DNA of 15,408 bases from Planctomycetota bacterium (lineage in GTDB: Bacteria; Planctomycetota; Planctomycetia; Pirellulales; Thermoguttaceae). Numbering within the stretch: the first letter of the stretch is position 1; each line of letters starts with the position of its first letter. The translations under genes were made by a program, and so were the position numbers. This document shows, one piece after another, positions 1 through 7,070 of the stretch. The notes under the pieces are model-generated. The model made no database searches, had not been told where the DNA came from, and saw nothing but the letters and a program-made list of their open reading frames with translations. The stretch is taken from positions 1 to 15,408 of the forward strand of contig JAMOAF010000112.1 in assembly GCA_023621895.1 (NCBI GenBank), read 5' to 3'.

Positions 1-102
1 GTCAGCGAGGCCCCCTTATAACCCGACGCGTCAGCGAGGCCCCCTTATAACCCGACGCGACAGCGAGGCCCCTTATAACCCGACGCGTCAGCGAGGCCCC
101 CT
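1..102. repeat. Direct repeats of a 28-29 bp unit
   Basis: The unit begins GTCAGCGAGGCCCCC, contains TTATAACCCGACGC and recurs at 1-29, 30-58 and 59-86; a truncated copy lies at 87-102. The third copy has one C fewer and one T-to-A change. There is no spacer between units, so this is a tandem repeat and not a CRISPR. It touches the window edge, so more copies may lie outside. The GC-rich motif containing GCGTCAGCGAGG resembles dispersed intergenic repeats of Pirellulales genomes, from memory only. Confidence 0.85.
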
Positions 103-395
103 CACCAGAGCTGGCCTCTCTTGCGCCTCGCATTTGCGACGGCGCGCGACACATCGAGAGACCCTCGGCTCATGACTAATCCGGGTTAACCACCCCGATT
201 GGCCGGAATTCGGCCTGGACGCCACGGGAGGCCTTGAAGAAACCGCCGGCGGTGCGATAAACTTAACCGCTTGACCATTTTTCGCGCCTGCCGCGCCCTA
301 ACCGCGGCCTCGCGCCGAGTACAAGACCCATCATGCCCCCCACCAGAGGCGGGCAGCCAATACAAACTTCACAATATCGATCAGCAAGGTCAGAA
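103..395. other. Non-coding stretch upstream of rplU
   Basis: About 290 bases between the repeats and the L21 gene. I see no convincing protein-coding gene, tRNA or strong hairpin. It presumably carries the rplU promoter and leader, but no clear -35/-10 pair stands out. Short open frames crossing it lack a ribosome binding site and overlap rplU in another frame. Confidence 0.5.
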
Positions 396-710
396 ATGTA
401 CGCAATCATCGAAGAAAGTGGACGGCAGTTCCGGGTCGAAGAGGGGCAGCAGTTGGAGATCGACTACCGCGAGGCAGCCGCCGGCGACGAGGTCAAATTC
501 GATCGCGTCCTGGCCGTCCGCAGCGACGATGGCTTCAAGGTCGGCCAGCCCACCGTCGAAGGCGCCTCGGTGATTGCCCAGATCGTGGGCGTCGTCCAAG
601 GCGAGAAGCTCGTCGTGCAGAAGTTGCGCCGCCGAAAGACCTATCGGCGGAAGACCGGCCATCGCCAGCTCTATACCCAGGTGAAAATCTCGAAGATCGA
701 GCTGGGCTAA
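396..710 (+). CDS. rplU: 50S ribosomal protein L21
   Basis: This is a 104-residue protein of normal L21 length. It opens MYAIIEESGRQFRVEEGQ, the conserved L21 start, and ends with the basic stretch KLRRRKTYRRKTGHRQ followed by TQVKISKIELG, which matches the RNA-binding C-terminus of the family. L21 binds 23S rRNA in the large subunit. I chose the ATG at 396 because family homology starts there and AAGG lies at 386-389; an in-frame ATG at 333 would add 21 unrelated residues. The usual partner rpmA (L27) does not follow: the next gene, ctaB, converges from the other strand only 39 bp away. Confidence 0.95.
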   Translation: MYAIIEESGRQFRVEEGQQLEIDYREAAAGDEVKFDRVLAVRSDDGFKVGQPTVEGASVIAQIVGVVQGEKLVVQKLRRRKTYRRKTGHRQLYTQVKISKIELG

Positions 711-749
711 CTCGGATTACTCATGCGCCGATCGCAAACGGCCTGGCGA

Positions 750-1721
750 CTATCCCGAGCAAGGCCAAATTCCAGCCAAACCCGACGCCACCAGGACCGC
801 CAGCACGAGGGGCAAATAGACGACCGAGACTCGCAGGAGCACCCGCGCCGTGCGATCATCGCGCCGCCGCGCGAAGCCGATTGACGATGCGAGGTAGAGA
901 AGCCCGAGCGCGGACGCTGCCAGGGCGGAACCCCAACCCGCACCGTCGCCGGCAAGTGGAAAAAGGCCGGCCGGCAGCAACAGGGTCGCACCGACCAAGG
1001 CGATTCGTGCGGCTGTCTTCCCCGTCGGATCCGTCACACTGGCAACCCGCATCCCGGCGCGCCCGAACTCCTTCCGATACAGCCAGGCAATCGCCATGGC
1101 GTGGGGGAATTGCCAGAAATAGACGACCGCGAACAGCGCCAGCCCATGGGCGCTGAACGTCGCCCCGGCGGCGGCGGAGCCGATCAGTACGGGCATCGCG
1201 CCGGGGATCGCGCCGATCGGCGTCTGCCAGGCGGTGAAGACTTTCAGGGGCGTGTAGACCCAGACGTAGATCAGCCAGCTTGCCGCGGCCAACAGCGCGG
1301 CCGGCAGGTTGACGATCGCGGCGAGGTAGATCAGCCCGAAGACGGTCGAGACCGCGCTGTAGCAAGCCACCTCGCGGTCGCTGAGCCGCCCGGAGGGCAA
1401 GGGACGGGCCGCGGTGCGGGGCATCCGGCCGTCGCTGCCTTGCTCGATCCACTGGTTCAGCGCCAGGGCGCCGACCACCGCGGCTGTGGCGCCAACCAGC
1501 ACGTTGAACATGGAGACCAGGCCGATCGATTGCGGCGACGCCAGGGCGCCTGCAACGACCGTCAGCGCGACCATGGCGACGATCCGCGGCCGGCTCAACT
1601 GCCAGAATGCCGAAGCGACGGCAAGGATGCCGCGATCCGAACGGCCCGTGCGGGCCGCGTCGCCTGCCTCGTCCGAAGCACTGGTGGTCGTCGGTTCGAT
1701 TGCCATATTCACGAGTCTCAC
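750..1721 (-). CDS. ctaB: Protohaem IX farnesyltransferase (haem O synthase)
   Basis: This membrane enzyme of the UbiA prenyltransferase family adds a farnesyl group to haem B to give haem O, the step before haem A. It is 323 residues long, near the usual size. The first metal-binding motif is NQWIEQGSDGRMPRTAARPL (about residues 89-108), giving N-xxx-E-xxx-D. Later come YTPLKVFTAWQTPIGAIPGA, FWQFPHAMAIAWLYR and a DPTGKTAAR segment. Around eight hydrophobic segments are visible. The ERD typical just before the last Asp reads EQG here, and the usual YR(E/D)D is YRKE, so the motifs are somewhat divergent. The start is GTG at 1721 or the in-frame ATG at 1706; the latter gives MAIEPTTT. It begins within 15-31 bp of the ctaA stop, so the two are probably cotranscribed. 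Confidence 0.93.
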   Translation of the reverse strand: MRLVNMAIEPTTTSASDEAGDAARTGRSDRGILAVASAFWQLSRPRIVAMVALTVVAGALASPQSIGLVSMFNVLVGATAAVVGALALNQWIEQGSDGRMPRTAARPLPSGRLSDREVACYSAVSTVFGLIYLAAIVNLPAALLAAASWLIYVWVYTPLKVFTAWQTPIGAIPGAMPVLIGSAAAGATFSAHGLALFAVVYFWQFPHAMAIAWLYRKEFGRAGMRVASVTDPTGKTAARIALVGATLLLPAGLFPLAGDGAGWGSALAASALGLLYLASSIGFARRRDDRTARVLLRVSVVYLPLVLAVLVASGLAGIWPCSG

Positions 1722-1736
1722 GCAATCTGGATCGCG

Positions 1737-3047
1737 CTAGCGCCGCTGTTTTCGCCTCGCCTGGCCCGCATCGGTTTTTCGGGCATCGGCGGCGGCAGTG
1801 GCCGGCAAGGCAAGCAGCCGCCGCGACCAGAGGGCCGTGCTCGCCGCAACAACCAGGCAGAGCGAACCGACGCCCACGTGCGCCGTGGTGCTGAGCACTT
1901 GCCAGAGGCCCTCCGCAACCACCGTGTATTGTACGGGCAGAATCAGCGTCGTGAACCAAAGCGGCCACCCGTAGTTGGTCACCCACGTCGTTGCTCCAAG
2001 CACCAACTGGAGCAAGAAAAGGCCGGCCAGAAGCAGGCTCCGGCGCGTGACCGCCGGCGGGGCCCATCTGCGCACGGCCAGCCACTGCCAGACAATCAAG
2101 ACGGCCGCCGCGCCGGCGACGATCAGGTGCGACCAGACCCAAACGAGGAACCACCACGGCGCGGCGTCGGGAGCGATGTGCCGCAGGTTGACCCCAAGGA
2201 CGATTTGCAGATAGATCATCCCCGTGACAACCACGGCCAAACACTGCACTCGTCCGGCGGACGCCGACTGCTGCGCGGGGCCGCGGGCGATCCAGCCGGG
2301 CGAGGTCAAGGTGATAATACACGCCGCCAGGGCGAAGAAAGCCGGCGCCGTCGAGCCGTGCATCTTGGCCAGAAACAACTGGTCGCGAGCCATGTCCACG
2401 CCGAACCATGCCAGGGCGAAGAAGGCGGCTGACACCGCCGCGGATCGAGCCCAAAAGACCAGGCTGCGACGCTCGGCGCCGCCGCCCAGCACGACCTGGG
2501 CCGCCAAGGCGAAAAGACCCGCCGAGGCGGAAAGAAACAGTGGCGCCGGAGTCCAGGCAATCGTCATCTGGCGGATCGACGAGCCAGTCACCCGCAGCCC
2601 GCCAAGCGTGCCTTGCAGGCAGACGCCGCCAAGGGCGATCACCCCCAGCCAGCGCAACAGCCGGCGGCTGTCGCGCCGCCAGAGCAGGATCGCCAGCCAG
2701 ATCGTCGAAAGGCCGACCGCCGCGCCCAGCAACCGGTGCCCGTGCTCGAGGAACACGTCCCAGACTTCCAGCCAGCTCGCCAACGGGTAAAGGAACAGGT
2801 TGTATCCATAGGTGCTCGGCCAGTCCGGTACCGCCATGCCCGCGGAGTAGGTGGTCACCAGTCCGCCCATCCAGATCAGCGGAAAGACGGCGCACGCCAA
2901 GACCCATGCCGCGCGATGGGCCGCGCGGCTCGAAGGGAGAGCGGAAATAGGAAGGTCGCGGCCTGAATTCAAGGCGGCTCGGTGGCAAGGGTTCAGGTTA
3001 GTGGGCGGCTGGCGATCCGGCGTCCGGCGCCGCGTCATCGAGGTCAA
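1737..3047 (-). CDS. ctaA: Haem A synthase (COX15/CtaA family), enlarged
   Basis: This integral membrane enzyme oxidises the C8 methyl of haem O to a formyl group, giving haem A for cytochrome oxidase. Signatures seen are GMAVPDWPSTYGYN (about 70-83), EHGHRLLGA (101-109), LQGTLGGLRV (144-153), KMHGSTAPAFFAL (228-240), WSHLIVAG (305-312) and TAHVGVGSLCL (388-398). H104, H230, H307 and H390 are the four histidines expected as haem ligands, with E101 beside the first. It has 436 residues, longer than usual, because roughly 65 extra residues with two hydrophobic stretches lie between GGLRV and KMHG. The start is TTG at 3047, overlapping the previous stop as TTGA, or ATG at 3038. The N-terminal 45 residues are polar and not conserved. 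Confidence 0.92.
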   Translation of the reverse strand: MTSMTRRRTPDRQPPTNLNPCHRAALNSGRDLPISALPSSRAAHRAAWVLACAVFPLIWMGGLVTTYSAGMAVPDWPSTYGYNLFLYPLASWLEVWDVFLEHGHRLLGAAVGLSTIWLAILLWRRDSRRLLRWLGVIALGGVCLQGTLGGLRVTGSSIRQMTIAWTPAPLFLSASAGLFALAAQVVLGGGAERRSLVFWARSAAVSAAFFALAWFGVDMARDQLFLAKMHGSTAPAFFALAACIITLTSPGWIARGPAQQSASAGRVQCLAVVVTGMIYLQIVLGVNLRHIAPDAAPWWFLVWVWSHLIVAGAAAVLIVWQWLAVRRWAPPAVTRRSLLLAGLFLLQLVLGATTWVTNYGWPLWFTTLILPVQYTVVAEGLWQVLSTTAHVGVGSLCLVVAASTALWSRRLLALPATAAADARKTDAGQARRKQRR

Positions 3048-4267
3048 TATCGGCCGGAGAGCGAGAGCACGTAGTTCACAACGTCCCAGATTTCTTCCGG
3101 AGTCAAGACTCCGCCAGCGCCGGCCTGGGGGCCGGCCGCCGGCATCGGAGTCCCCTTGATGCCGGCATAGACCCGCAGGTAGAGGTCCTCGGGATTTCCG
3201 CCGCCGCGGAATGCGCCCTCGCGGAAGTTTCTCGCCCGCAACTTCTGCGCCGGCAAACGGTACAGCCTTGCGAGCCTGGCCGTCTCTTCCGGCGTGACTC
3301 CGATTTTCGGCTTGTTCCAGTCATCATAGAGCAGATCGTTCTCGCCGTCGCCGTCGCCCTTGGGCCCGTGGCATTGCACGCACTGGGAGTTCTTGCTGGC
3401 ATAGAGCTGCTTTCCCCGCTCGATCGAGGCCGCACGCTGCGGCGGAGTGTACTCGGGGCGCGGCGGCGGCACGACGACGGTGTCCTCGGGATTCTGCTCG
3501 GGCGCGGCCCACGATTCGGCGGCCCAGACCGCGGCCTCGTCGAACACTTCCTCCTTCACATCGGCGCCAAGGGGCAGGTATTCGCCTTCGTCGATGACCC
3601 GCTGGACCAGATACCGCTCGGTCTCTCCGCGAATGCTCAGGTAAACGACGTACTCGACCAGCGCGGCCAACTCGCGGTCGGTAAGTTGCGCATAGGACGG
3701 CATGCCGGTCGATGGGATTCCTCGCAACAGGATCCGCCGCAGGTCGCTCCGCAGCGGCTTGGCCCCGGCGCGCGTCGTGGTGTACTTGAAAACGCCCAGG
3801 CGGAAGTCGCGCGGGTAGGGATCGACGGTCGTCGCCAGCGCCCCGGCGCCGTCGCCGCTGATCCCATGGCAGACCGCGCAATGCTGGCGATAAACCCCGT
3901 GTTGGGCGCCGTCGGCCCGGCCTTCGACGGGCCCGGCGGCAACGGCGATCCGTTCCGCGTCCAACCCCAGCTCTTGCGGCACGCGGGGCACGTCCGGCGT
4001 GCCGAAAAATTCCTCCATCGCCTCCCCAATCGCCTCGCGCTGCGCCTGCGACACTTTGGCCGGATCATAACCGTCGAGGTTGATGCGGAAGCCGGGAGAT
4101 TCAGACTGGCCGCATCCGGAAACCACGAGCGCGGCGGAAAAAAAGACCACCCATGCGATCCCAGCGCGCGGGAGAGCCGGGCGAGCGGCGGCGTCAGGGC
4201 CTGTTGCGGATTCTGGGAACAACACGGAGTAAAAGCCGAACACCGGTCCTGGATTATTTCTTCGCAA
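3044..4267 (-). CDS. Dihaem c-type cytochrome lipoprotein
   Basis: A secreted electron carrier with two cytochrome c domains. Haem sites are CAVCH at residues 130-134 and CVQCH at 296-300. Likely distal Met ligands are in STGMPSY (M189) and GTPMPAA (M375). A hydrophobic segment ending VVSGC (C52) is a lipobox, so it should be lipid-anchored outside the inner membrane. The two domains are joined by an acidic then proline-rich linker (about 225-275). It is placed between the cupredoxin-like gene and ctaA and overlaps both, so it belongs to that transcript. The start is uncertain: TTG at 4267 gives 407 residues with a long pre-lipobox region; GTG at 4225 is an alternative. No strong ribosome binding site is seen before either. 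The specific redox partner is unknown. Confidence 0.88.
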   Translation of the reverse strand: MRRNNPGPVFGFYSVLFPESATGPDAAARPALPRAGIAWVVFFSAALVVSGCGQSESPGFRINLDGYDPAKVSQAQREAIGEAMEEFFGTPDVPRVPQELGLDAERIAVAAGPVEGRADGAQHGVYRQHCAVCHGISGDGAGALATTVDPYPRDFRLGVFKYTTTRAGAKPLRSDLRRILLRGIPSTGMPSYAQLTDRELAALVEYVVYLSIRGETERYLVQRVIDEGEYLPLGADVKEEVFDEAAVWAAESWAAPEQNPEDTVVVPPPRPEYTPPQRAASIERGKQLYASKNSQCVQCHGPKGDGDGENDLLYDDWNKPKIGVTPEETARLARLYRLPAQKLRARNFREGAFRGGGNPEDLYLRVYAGIKGTPMPAAGPQAGAGGVLTPEEIWDVVNYVLSLSGRY

Positions 4268-5048
4268 ATAGCACGGGCGGCAACTTGATCGTGCCGAGAT
4301 CGTTCAAGCCGGCTCGGATCGCCACGGTCAATCGCCCGCGAGGCCAGTCCCGGGTCTCAAGGAAATCCGTGCGCTCGTGCCAGAACTGGAATTCCAACTC
4401 GCCCAGCGGCAGTCCCCGGATCGTGAACGTGCCGTCCTCTCCGGTGATCGCCACGTAGGGATGGTCAACCGGAAAAATGTAGGCGCTCTCCCACGGATGG
4501 TAGTTGCAGGCGATCGGGACCGGCTTGCGCTGCGGGCGGTTGAACTTCCAGGTCGCATCCGTGTCGACCGGGATCACGATGTTCGCCGGCTGGTCGAGGT
4601 CGGGCGAGAACGCCACGTTCTGCGCGACCGGATCGGAGTTCTTGATATAGAACTCCTGCCGGCTGTTCCAGATTTTCATGCAGTGGGGAATGAAAATGCA
4701 GTCGCGATTGTCGAGCAAGACCTGCTTTTCGACGGTTTTCTGCAATTCCGGCGGGATCGCGCGGACCTTGGAGCGGAGGTACACATAGACGTTCATGAGT
4801 CCGCCGTCCGCGCCAACCATCAATGACTCGTCGCGGATGTCGAATTTGCCGCAGCAGTCGACATCCTTGTCGACCACGAGTCTTTCACGTTCCGGAGCAG
4901 CGCCATCGTAAACCAGCCGGCCAGTCAGGTCTCCCCAGGAATCGTTCGCGGCCAATGCCCGGCAAGGCGTTTTCGCCGCCGCGGTCCAAACAGCCGCGAC
5001 CGCGGCCGTCTGCGACAGAAACCGGCGGCGGTGGACCTTGTTGGACAT
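4254..5048 (-). CDS. Tat-exported cupredoxin-like protein with carboxypeptidase-regulatory-like domain
   Basis: It has 264 residues. The N-terminus MSNKVHRRRFLSQTAAV carries a twin-arginine motif, so it is probably exported folded. A cupredoxin-like domain (about 110-190) shows CIFIPHCMKIWN, NSDPVAQNV and CNYHPWESAYI; a small beta-sandwich domain (about 196-225) shows DGTFTIRGLPLGELEFQFWHE. In the planctomycete relatives I recall, these positions read NSDP..HN and CN.HPWM. Here the His is Q143 and the Met is E187, while C181 and H184 remain, so the type 1 copper site may be incomplete. A CC pair lies at 65-66. The ATG at 5048 is chosen for the Tat signal and the upstream AGGAAAGGG. It heads the cluster leading to ctaA and ctaB; its function is not established. 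Confidence 0.8.
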   Translation of the reverse strand: MSNKVHRRRFLSQTAAVAAVWTAAAKTPCRALAANDSWGDLTGRLVYDGAAPERERLVVDKDVDCCGKFDIRDESLMVGADGGLMNVYVYLRSKVRAIPPELQKTVEKQVLLDNRDCIFIPHCMKIWNSRQEFYIKNSDPVAQNVAFSPDLDQPANIVIPVDTDATWKFNRPQRKPVPIACNYHPWESAYIFPVDHPYVAITGEDGTFTIRGLPLGELEFQFWHERTDFLETRDWPRGRLTVAIRAGLNDLGTIKLPPVLFAKK

Positions 5049-5056
5049 GAATCGGA

Positions 5057-5065
5057 CCCTTTCCT
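5057..5065 (-). promoter_or_regulatory. Ribosome binding site of the cupredoxin-like gene
   Basis: On the minus strand this reads AGGAAAGGG, 8 bases before the ATG at 5048. It supports that start over the longer frame, which would open at 5312 and place a Tat signal 88 residues inside the protein. Confidence 0.7.
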
Positions 5066-5172
5066 GCGTCAATCCCCAAACACCCGGACCCTCTCCCGAA
5101 AACCGCGCGGAACGCCTCCCACGGCGGGAAACGAGCGGGCCCGCCGATGGTCTTGGGATCGGCTCATGGAAT

Positions 5173-5200
5173 CTTAAGTATAGAAGCTTAAGTATAGGAG
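5173..5200. repeat. 14-bp tandem duplication with CTTAAG cores
   Basis: CTTAAGTATAGAAG at 5173-5186 is followed directly by CTTAAGTATAGGAG at 5187-5200, with one mismatch. The AT-rich unit stands out in GC-rich surroundings and each copy holds the palindrome CTTAAG. It overlaps the candidate -10 elements of the minus-strand cluster, so it could be an operator or a promoter duplication. Confidence 0.7.
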
Positions 5201-5220
5201 AGGTCGGTCGAGAAATCCAA
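5177..5220 (-). promoter_or_regulatory. Candidate sigma70-type promoter of the ctaA/ctaB cluster
   Basis: Read on the minus strand, TTGGAT (5220-5215) is followed after 18 bases by TATACT (5196-5191), close to -35 and -10 consensus forms. The 14-bp tandem repeat here produces a second TATACT at 5182-5177. The site lies about 130 bases before the cupredoxin-like start. It is a pattern match only. Confidence 0.35.
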
Positions 5221-5267
5221 CCGCCGCTCCGCCTGCCGTCCCAGACTCCCGTTACGGCGTCAAGAGA

Positions 5268-5296
5268 CAGTTGGCCGCTTACGCAAGCGCCAACTG
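5268..5296. promoter_or_regulatory. Strong inverted repeat in the divergent intergenic region
   Basis: CAGTTGGCCGCTT (5268-5280) can pair with AAGCGCCAACTG (5285-5296) around the loop ACGC, giving a 12-bp stem with a single bulged base. No T-run follows on either strand, so it is a poor intrinsic terminator. It lies between two divergent genes and could be an operator, an mRNA leader structure or a dispersed palindrome. Confidence 0.6.
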
Positions 5297-5391
5297 GCGG
5301 AAGCCGCCCCACTCATTTCTAATCTGGCGTGATGCTCGAATCTTCAGTCAACGAGAACCCTACTTTTGGCAACAGACCGCGGTTCCACGGG

Positions 5392-5397
5392 TATGAT
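5392..5397 (+). promoter_or_regulatory. Possible -10 element of the FAD oxidoreductase gene
   Basis: TATGAT lies 47 bases before the start codon. The best -35-like match, TTGGCA at 5366-5371, is 20 bases upstream, longer than the usual 16-18, so support is weak. Confidence 0.25.
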
Positions 5398-5430
5398 TTC
5401 GCGGGCCTGTCCCATCCCACCCAATCCAAC

Positions 5431-5436
5431 GAGGAG
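5431..5436 (+). promoter_or_regulatory. Ribosome binding site of the FAD oxidoreductase gene
   Basis: GAGGAG stands 8 bases before the ATG at 5445. It fixes that start over a nearby ATG at 5440, which is in another frame. Confidence 0.75.
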
Positions 5437-5444
5437 AAAATGCG

Positions 5445-6857
5445 ATGCGGATTACGAGAAGGACGGCTGCCAAGGCGATCCTCGGCACAGCCGCTTGCGG
5501 TTTCGGCTCGTCGCTAAGTCCTGCGATCACGTCGGCAGCCGAAGGAGCTTCGGAGGAGCACGTCAAGACCGATTTGTGCGTCATCGGCGCTGGCAGTGCC
5601 GGGGTCGGCGCCGCGCTGGCCGCCGCCCGAGCCGGCGCCAAGGTGCTCTTGGTGGAACGGGAGGACATCTTCGGCGGCACGTCGACCAACGCATGGGTGC
5701 ACACATGGGAGCCCACATCCGGCGCCGACGGCATTCCCCGCGAGATTTACGAGTCCATGAAAGCCAACCCGCTCGGCGTCACCCATGCCGACTACGCCAA
5801 GGGCGCCCCGCGCCGCGGCGGGACCGGTCTGCCGTTCGAACCCCACGTCTTCAACTATGTCGTCCGCGATCTGCTCGAGGCGACGGGCCGTTGCCAGACG
5901 CTTCTGGGGACCACGTTCTACCGAGCCAGGGTGGAGGGCGACCGGATTCGGGCGATCGAGGCCTGGTATCCCGGCAAGCATCTGGTCATCGAGGCCAAGG
6001 TCTTCATCGACGCAACGGCCGATGGCGACGTCTGCGTCGACGCCGGACTTGAATACCACATGGGCGAGGACCCCAAATCGCGCTACAACGAGCCCACCGC
6101 CCCGGCAGACGCCAGGATGACGCTCAACGGCATGACGCTCTGTTACCGCATCACCGACACCGGCGCCCCGCAGAAGCCCTATCTGCCCGCGGATATCCCG
6201 GAGGGCCTTTGCCCGCACGGGGTCCACATCGTGACAATGCCCAACGGCGATCATTTACTCAACGTGGTCGACATGCTTGACGGAAATGCCGTGCTCTGCA
6301 CCGAATACAGCCAACTGATGCGCGAAGGCTATCACCGCGTCTTGGAACACTTCCACTGGCTGCAAACGCTCCCGCCGGGCGAAGGCAACCGATTCAACGG
6401 CGGCAAAGGCTATGGCACCTGGTGCATTGCGGGCGTCGCCCCGCGGATCGGCGTCCGCGAGACCCGGCGGATCCTCGGTGATTACGTTCTCACCGAACAC
6501 GATTGCCAGGCCGGCGCGCGAAATCAGCCGCACAAGGACATCGTTGCGATTACCGATCATGCCGTGGATATCCACGGGCATGGCGGCCGGTTGTACGAGG
6601 TGCCCAACGGCCCTTATGGCGTCCCCTATCGGTGTCTCTTGCCGCGGGGCGCGGCGAACCTGTACATCGCCAGCCGCGCGGCCAGCTTTTCGCACATCGC
6701 CGCCTCGTCGTGCCGCTTGTGCCGCACGATGATGACACTGGGCCAGGCGGCCGGCAACGCCGCGGCAATCTGCGTGAAACACGGAATCCTGCCCCGGCAG
6801 GTCGACATTGCCGAATTGCAGGCCGCGTTGACATCGCAGAATGTTGCCATCGGCTGA
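5445..6857 (+). CDS. Exported FAD-dependent oxidoreductase (FAD_oxidored family)
   Basis: This 470-residue flavoprotein has unknown substrate. The N-terminus MRITRRTAAKAILGTAACG resembles a twin-arginine signal, suggesting periplasmic export. The FAD-binding Rossmann motif is VIGAGSAGVGAALAAARAG with GxGxxG at 48-53 and the acidic end of the second strand at E71. A second flavin-contact segment is FIDATADGDV (187-196). Near the C-terminus, CRLCRTMMTLGQAAGNAAA is the usual closing motif of this family, where the GQAAG loop contacts FAD. Members are common in planctomycetes and are often annotated only as FAD-dependent oxidoreductase. It is divergent from the respiratory cluster and convergent with the octahaem gene, so it is likely transcribed alone. 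Confidence 0.88.
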   Translation: MRITRRTAAKAILGTAACGFGSSLSPAITSAAEGASEEHVKTDLCVIGAGSAGVGAALAAARAGAKVLLVEREDIFGGTSTNAWVHTWEPTSGADGIPREIYESMKANPLGVTHADYAKGAPRRGGTGLPFEPHVFNYVVRDLLEATGRCQTLLGTTFYRARVEGDRIRAIEAWYPGKHLVIEAKVFIDATADGDVCVDAGLEYHMGEDPKSRYNEPTAPADARMTLNGMTLCYRITDTGAPQKPYLPADIPEGLCPHGVHIVTMPNGDHLLNVVDMLDGNAVLCTEYSQLMREGYHRVLEHFHWLQTLPPGEGNRFNGGKGYGTWCIAGVAPRIGVRETRRILGDYVLTEHDCQAGARNQPHKDIVAITDHAVDIHGHGGRLYEVPNGPYGVPYRCLLPRGAANLYIASRAASFSHIAASSCRLCRTMMTLGQAAGNAAAICVKHGILPRQVDIAELQAALTSQNVAIG

Positions 6858-6958
6858 TTTGGCCCGGTCATCGAGTTCAGGCCGAGCGGGCCGCCATGTT
6901 TCTTGTTCGCCGTATCACTTCGCTGCTTGCCACGCTCGGCCTTGACGTGTTTTGCCTG

Positions 6959-7070
6959 CGGCTCACAAACGGCAACGGGCCGGGAGACCCGTTCTACCAG
7001 ATGTCGCAGAGCCGCTTTGCGGTGACGTGGCCGGCTCACAAACGGCAACGGGCCGGGAGACCCGTTCTAC
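6959..7070 (-). repeat. Duplicated 39-bp element with internal hairpin
   Basis: An identical 39-base sequence occurs at 6959-6997 and 7032-7070, separated by 34 bases. On the minus strand each begins GTAGAACGGGTCTCCCGG and can fold with ACGGG pairing to CCCGT. The second copy covers the last bases of the octahaem cytochrome gene, and its TAG (7069-7067) is that gene's stop codon. The element resembles short dispersed intergenic repeats of planctomycete genomes. It may also help end transcription between the two convergent genes. Confidence 0.8.

Noticed and set aside
1101..2432. Plus-strand open frame of 443 codons
   Set aside because: It is antisense to ctaB and ctaA, with low-complexity basic composition and no family features.
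2520..2580. Apparent loss of the second haem-ligand histidine of CtaA, where MTIAWTPAPLF seemed to replace the usual HG motif
   Set aside because: The true HG motif occurs later as KMHGSTAPAFFAL (H230); the earlier segment belongs to an insertion, so all four histidines are present.
856..2988. Minus-strand open frame of 710 codons across ctaB and ctaA
   Set aside because: It is an alternative frame of two well-supported genes, very rich in Arg and Gly, with no recognisable motif.
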